Of a stretch of DNA of 46,182 nt, positions 43,290-46,182 are shown one piece after another (positions within the stretch are counted from its first letter, which is position 1; every line of letters starts with the position of its first letter). Below the pieces are notes generated by a model. The model saw nothing but the letters and a program-made list of their open reading frames with translations. It was not told the DNA's origin and ran no database searches. The translations under genes and the position numbers were made by a program. The stretch comes from Lysinibacillus sp. Its GTDB lineage: Bacteria > Bacillota > Bacilli > Bacillales_A > Planococcaceae. The DNA lies in assembly GCA_031181585.1 (NCBI GenBank), contig JAPSKP010000014.1, positions 1 through 46,182 of the forward strand, in the 5' to 3' direction.

Positions 43290-44369
43290 TTGACAAAAAA
43301 ATTATGGTTTCAGACCGGTGTAGGAATTTTAATTGGACTTTTAATTGTAAAGTATTTTATAGAAATTAAAGGGATTTTCAATCCACTGGTCATCATTTTA
43401 AAAACTATTTTTATCCCATTATTGTTGGGGGGAGTCTTATATTACGTAACAGAGCCTATTCAGCGTGTGCTGGAAAAACGGGGATTGCCTAGATGGGGCA
43501 GTATTACAACGATCCTCATCCTGATGACAGGGGTAGTTACTGGTCTTTTATTAATGATTGGCAATCCGATTGCTACACAGGTAAATAATTTAGTGGAGAA
43601 TGCACCATCCATTGCAAATAATATTCAGGATACAGCGGATTATGTGATGGATAATAGGGAGAATTTACCTCCACAGCTGGAAGAATTCGTAGATTCTATT
43701 TCTAATTCGATCCAGACAATCGCCGTAAAGGGAAGTACTTGGATCGTCTCCTTTATCAGCGGTGCTGTATCTGCTACATTTACATTAATATTGGTTCCGT
43801 TCTTCTTCATATTCATGTTAAAGGATCATGAGAAGTTTGCTCCGAATATTTATAAAATTTTTACAGGGGATCGACGCACATGGGTTAAAAATACATTGGA
43901 AGATATCGACGGGGTTCTTCGCAGTTATGTCCAAGGGCAGGTTATCATCAGCTCCATCTTGGCACTGATGATGTTTGTTGGATACTTAATTATTGGACTT
44001 GAATATGCTCTCCTATTAGCGATTTTCGCATTCTTTATGAATATGATTCCTTTTATTGGCCCATGGGTATCTCTTGTCCCAGCGGTTGTAGTTGCTCTTG
44101 TGCAAGACCCGGTATTAGTGATTTGGGTAGCTGTTGTAACACTAGTAGCTCAACAGGTAGAAAGTAATCTCGTTACACCGAATATCATGGGGAAAACATT
44201 GGATATTCATCCGCTGACAGTCATATCGCTCGTATTAGCAGCCGGTAACATTGCAGGCTTTATCGGTATCTTAATTGCTATTCCTACATATGCCGTATTG
44301 AAGGCGGTTGTCATCAATATTTATGAAGAGCGGAAGAAAATTAAAGAAGCTGCTACGAAGACAGTGTAA
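43290..44369 (+). CDS. AI-2E family (PerM-like) transporter
   Basis: This 359-residue membrane protein starts at TTG and has about 7-8 helices. A large loop between about 95 and 145 is followed by the family's conserved C-terminal block: GQVIISSILALMMFVGYLIIG, FFMNMIPFIGPWVSLVPA and QQVESNLVTPNIMGKTLDIHPL. Members export autoinducer-2-like molecules or exchange sodium/lithium for protons; the substrate here is unknown. No ATG alternative exists in frame near the start. Structured intergenic DNA follows. Confidence 0.87.
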   Translation: MTKKLWFQTGVGILIGLLIVKYFIEIKGIFNPLVIILKTIFIPLLLGGVLYYVTEPIQRVLEKRGLPRWGSITTILILMTGVVTGLLLMIGNPIATQVNNLVENAPSIANNIQDTADYVMDNRENLPPQLEEFVDSISNSIQTIAVKGSTWIVSFISGAVSATFTLILVPFFFIFMLKDHEKFAPNIYKIFTGDRRTWVKNTLEDIDGVLRSYVQGQVIISSILALMMFVGYLIIGLEYALLLAIFAFFMNMIPFIGPWVSLVPAVVVALVQDPVLVIWVAVVTLVAQQVESNLVTPNIMGKTLDIHPLTVISLVLAAGNIAGFIGILIAIPTYAVLKAVVINIYEERKKIKEAATKTV

Positions 44370-44372
44370 AAG

Positions 44373-44402
44373 AAGGGGGCATGTAATGAAACATGCTCCC
44401 TT
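44373..44402 (+). terminator. Hairpin after the AI-2E transporter gene
   Basis: AAGGGGGCATGT pairs with ACATGCTCCCTT (one G-T pair) 4 bases after the stop codon. A long T run is missing, so termination may be partial. Confidence 0.6.
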
Positions 44403-44568
44403 CAGCCTGTTGACAAACACTTTCTTCCCGCGTTGCTTGCCTCGCTCGCACCCTCATGAACTTAGGTTCTATTCGCGTCTTCGCTCGTCGGCGCGCCTTG
44501 TCTGGCAAGCGTTTTCAAGACAGGCTAGGTAAAACCATCTTTTTATTAAAGTATCTTAAAAGACGTGA

Positions 44569-44595
44569 AGACAAAGTCATGAAACGACTTTGTCT
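44569..44595 (+). other. Perfect 10-bp hairpin related to the M3 gene terminator
   Basis: AGACAAAGTC pairs with GACTTTGTCT around ATGAAAC. The arms are nearly the same as those of the hairpin at 43021-43061, 1.5 kb away. Confidence 0.6.
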
Positions 44596-44603
44596 CCACT
44601 CTG

Positions 44604-44635
44604 AGGGAGCATATAAGGAAACACATGCTCCCTTT
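44604..44635 (+). terminator. Second ATGCTCCCT hairpin, terminator-like
   Basis: AGGGAGCAT pairs with ATGCTCCCT and is followed by TTTATTG. It would stop any transcript of the GC-rich element before the next gene. Confidence 0.7.
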
Positions 44636-44774
44636 TATTGCTTAGGAAATGATAAACAATTGCTGCTTTCCTTTGATCTATTTATTCAGGCAGGAAGTAT
44701 CTTATACTGCTGTAGCGCTAAAGTTTTTTGCCTGTGTTATACTATTTGCGAAAAGAATTTTAAAGGAGCGTTTT

Positions 44775-45236
44775 ATGCTAACATTTGAACAAAAGCAGGC
44801 AATCATTGAGGAATTTCCACAGCTGAAAAAGAAAGAGATTTCACTAAAGCGTGTAAACTACCATTTTGAAGAAAGCTTGTATGAAAAAACAATTGTCGTG
44901 GAGAAATTGCACCCAAATGGCAACGGTTTTGTGTTTGTTGGAGACTTATTAAAATATGAGAAAGAAGCAACGGACAAAGGACTCGTGAATATTCGTGATT
45001 ATTCTGCTGAAGCATTACGGGAAATTATCGAAGATGCTATTAAATACCTATCAGAAGAATTCGATGATGAACCGATTGTTGAAGTATGGAGCGATCGGAT
45101 GCAGACAAAGCTGGAACTTGTTTATGACAATCGTGTTTGGAATATATACCATAAAGAAAATTTAGAGGAGTCGTTCGGTACACGTGAGGCCGCAGTTGAC
45201 TACTTGCGTGAAGAAGGCTTCCGACCTGCTAAATAA
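44775..45236 (+). CDS. Conserved hypothetical protein, 153 residues
   Basis: This soluble, strongly acidic protein starts MLTFEQKQAIIEEFPQLKKK. The ribosome-binding site AAAGGAG, 6 bases before ATG 44775, sets the start; the longer frame to the left has no such site and reads as non-coding. Predicted alternating strands and helices include KLHPNGNGFVFVGDLL and an aromatic C-terminal strand region. I recognise no motif and assign no function. The following small gene starts 14 bases after its stop, so they are probably co-transcribed. Confidence 0.7.
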   Translation: MLTFEQKQAIIEEFPQLKKKEISLKRVNYHFEESLYEKTIVVEKLHPNGNGFVFVGDLLKYEKEATDKGLVNIRDYSAEALREIIEDAIKYLSEEFDDEPIVEVWSDRMQTKLELVYDNRVWNIYHKENLEESFGTREAAVDYLREEGFRPAK

Positions 45237-45250
45237 AAGGGGGAGTGGGA

Positions 45251-45502
45251 ATGGAGAAGAAGAGTGTAAGCGGTAAGAAGATGACAGGAATTGTCATTGG
45301 TTCGATTATTGCTGCATCACTACTAGCTGTGATCATCATCACTATTTTCTATAACACATACGATCCATCCAAGTACGGACGTAATAATGGGGGCATTGAT
45401 CAAAACAATAAAGGGGTGCCCGAGACAGAAGAAATCGATGAGCAATCTGCTCCTTTGACGGATGAACAATATGGGTCTATAATTATCTCAAATTCGAGAT
45501 AA
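45251..45502 (+). CDS. Small single-helix membrane protein, 83 residues
   Basis: A basic N-terminus (MEKKSVSGKK) is followed by one membrane helix (about 12-34). A short polar, acidic tail then has Asn/Gly-rich and Glu-rich stretches, probably outside the cell. ATG 45251 is preferred because GGGGGAG lies 5 bases upstream; GTG 45245 overlaps that site. The last 16 codons also carry the promoter and half of the operator of mhqD. The function is unknown. Confidence 0.7.
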   Translation: MEKKSVSGKKMTGIVIGSIIAASLLAVIIITIFYNTYDPSKYGRNNGGIDQNNKGVPETEEIDEQSAPLTDEQYGSIIISNSR

Positions 45503-45505
45503 TTA
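45455..45505 (+). promoter_or_regulatory. mhqD promoter with MhqR-like operator
   Basis: TTGACG (45455-45460), a 17-base spacer and TATAAT (45478-45483) form a near-consensus promoter inside the end of the preceding gene. Overlapping the -10 box and the predicted start is the perfect inverted repeat TAATTATCTC-N6-GAGATAATTA (45480-45505). Its core resembles the MhqR operator tATCTcgaAtTCgAGATa described in B. subtilis. A bound repressor would block the start site. Confidence 0.75.
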
Positions 45506-45518
45506 GGAGCGTGGTAGC

Positions 45519-46121
45519 ATGGAACATATTTTTCAAAAAGGCACGAAGGAAATAACATTGTTATTACTGCATGGTACAGGCGGGACGGAGCGTGACCTGA
45601 TTGGTCTTGCTAAAGAGATTGATCCTGAGGCGAACATTTTAAGTGTCCGTGGACAAGTAGTAGAACAGGGGATGCCGCGTTTCTTCCGCCGTATTGCTGA
45701 GGGCGTTTTTGATATGGAGGACCTTCGATTCCGTACAGATGAACTATTGGCATTTATCAAGGAGTCTGCAGCGCAATATGAATTCGATGCAGCTAAGGTA
45801 GTGGCAGTTGGCTACTCAAATGGCGCCAATATTGCGGGAAATTTATTATTCCGCCACCACGGAAGCCTGGCAGGGGCTATCCTCCATCATCCGATGGTCC
45901 CTGACCGAGAGGCGTCTATTCCCGACCTTTCAGGTGTACATGTATGGATCGGGGCGGGAACAAATGATTTCATGTGTTCACCTAAGGAATCAGAGGAATT
46001 GGAACAGCTTCTTGCTACTGCGGGGGCATGTGTCCAAGTTGGTTGGTTTGACTATGGCCATCAATTGACAATGTCTGAGGTTCAGGCAGCTAAAACTTGG
46101 TATGATGGGATATTTCATTAA
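45519..46121 (+). CDS. mhqD: Carboxylesterase of the quinone-stress response, MhqD-like
   Basis: This 200-residue alpha/beta hydrolase begins MEHIFQKG, then has LLLLHGTGG (oxyanion region), LSVRGQVVEQGMPRFFRR, the nucleophile S100 in GYSNGAN, ILHHPMVP, D150 in GAGTNDFM and H181 in GHQLT. The GMPRFFRR and HHPMVP segments are typical of MhqD. In B. subtilis mhqD belongs to the MhqR regulon induced by hydroquinones and catechol. TAGGAG is placed before the ATG. A promoter and operator directly upstream support the same regulation here. No mhqN, mhqO or mhqR gene is in the window. Confidence 0.9.
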   Translation: MEHIFQKGTKEITLLLLHGTGGTERDLIGLAKEIDPEANILSVRGQVVEQGMPRFFRRIAEGVFDMEDLRFRTDELLAFIKESAAQYEFDAAKVVAVGYSNGANIAGNLLFRHHGSLAGAILHHPMVPDREASIPDLSGVHVWIGAGTNDFMCSPKESEELEQLLATAGACVQVGWFDYGHQLTMSEVQAAKTWYDGIFH

Positions 46122-46162
46122 AAAAGCGCACTTTCGTTAACATAGCGAAAGTGCGCTTTTTT
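46122..46162 (+). terminator. Terminator of mhqD
   Basis: AAAAGCGCACTTTCG pairs perfectly with CGAAAGTGCGCTTTT around a 9-base loop, followed by TT. Confidence 0.95.
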
Positions 46163-46182
46163 CTATTTTTGCAATACCTATA

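Larger units (their letters stand above)
44370..44774. other. Hairpin-dense intergenic element with a GC-rich core
   Basis: No credible gene is seen. Hairpins at 44373-44402 and 44604-44635 share the arm ACATGCTCCCTT/ATGCTCCCTT, and a third lies at 44569-44595. Between them, about 44425-44530 is clearly GC-richer than its surroundings and contains paired segments such as GCTTGCC/GGCAAGC. It could be a structured RNA or a dispersed intergenic repeat. Confidence 0.5.

Noticed and set aside
44456-44788. Open frame of 110 codons through the hairpin-dense element
   Set aside because: It runs through three hairpins and the GC-rich core, has no ribosome-binding site and overlaps the well-supported gene at 44775.

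Overview
The window looks like the chromosome of a low-GC, Gram-positive, spore-former-type member of Bacillales (Bacillaceae or Planococcaceae; the species cannot be fixed from the sequence). The evidence is strong AGGAGG-type ribosome-binding sites, frequent GTG/TTG starts, S-layer homology (SLH) domains, and many recognisable relatives of Bacillus subtilis proteins (YdbD, YuzA, YflT, YfkJ, YeeN, MhqD). There is also a SigB-type promoter grammar and an MhqR-type operator. I saw no rRNA, tRNA, CRISPR array, phage or insertion sequence.

Layout. 0-8 kb: HD hydrolase, UDG-like protein, a secreted SLH protein and a YiaA-type membrane protein. Then comes a probable SigB-driven stress unit of manganese catalase, a sucrose-phosphate-synthase-like glycosyltransferase and a sucrose-phosphatase-like HAD enzyme. 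8-14 kb: small membrane and stress genes (DUF5658, YuzA, NhaC antiporter, DUF1450, YflT, DedA), an overlooked 31-residue membrane protein behind an FNR-class promoter, and a lone cobT. 14-18 kb: a three-gene unit of polyphosphate-polymerase-like VTC protein, DUF4956 membrane protein and a repetitive lipoprotein. 18-27 kb: DNA-repair genes (deoxyinosine glycosylase, DinB-fold protein, Ogt), a NERD protein, MFS transporter, SDR, two tyrosine phosphatases, RlmA, an epimerase-like protein and PlsC.

27-36 kb holds the most interesting locus. A tightly overlapping minus-strand operon encodes a membrane-anchored ectodomain, a degenerate GGDEF plus pseudo-receiver protein, a membrane HEAT-repeat protein and a GT2 polysaccharide synthase. 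Divergent from it lie a YpfJ-type metallopeptidase and a 1031-residue protein that fuses a second copy of the ectodomain to a glycoside-hydrolase barrel and a carbohydrate-binding-like domain. I infer a surface polysaccharide synthesis and trimming system, possibly c-di-GMP responsive. The degenerate GGDEF domain keeps the RxxD inhibitory-site motif while the catalytic motif is gone, as in the receptor YdaK of the B. subtilis ydaJKLMN locus, but the partner proteins differ.

36-46 kb: YebC/YeeN, two chemoreceptors, M3 oligopeptidase, AI-2E family transporter, a GC-rich hairpin-dense intergenic element, two small proteins of unknown role, and mhqD. The mhqD gene has a near-consensus promoter and an MhqR-like operator embedded in the end of the upstream gene.
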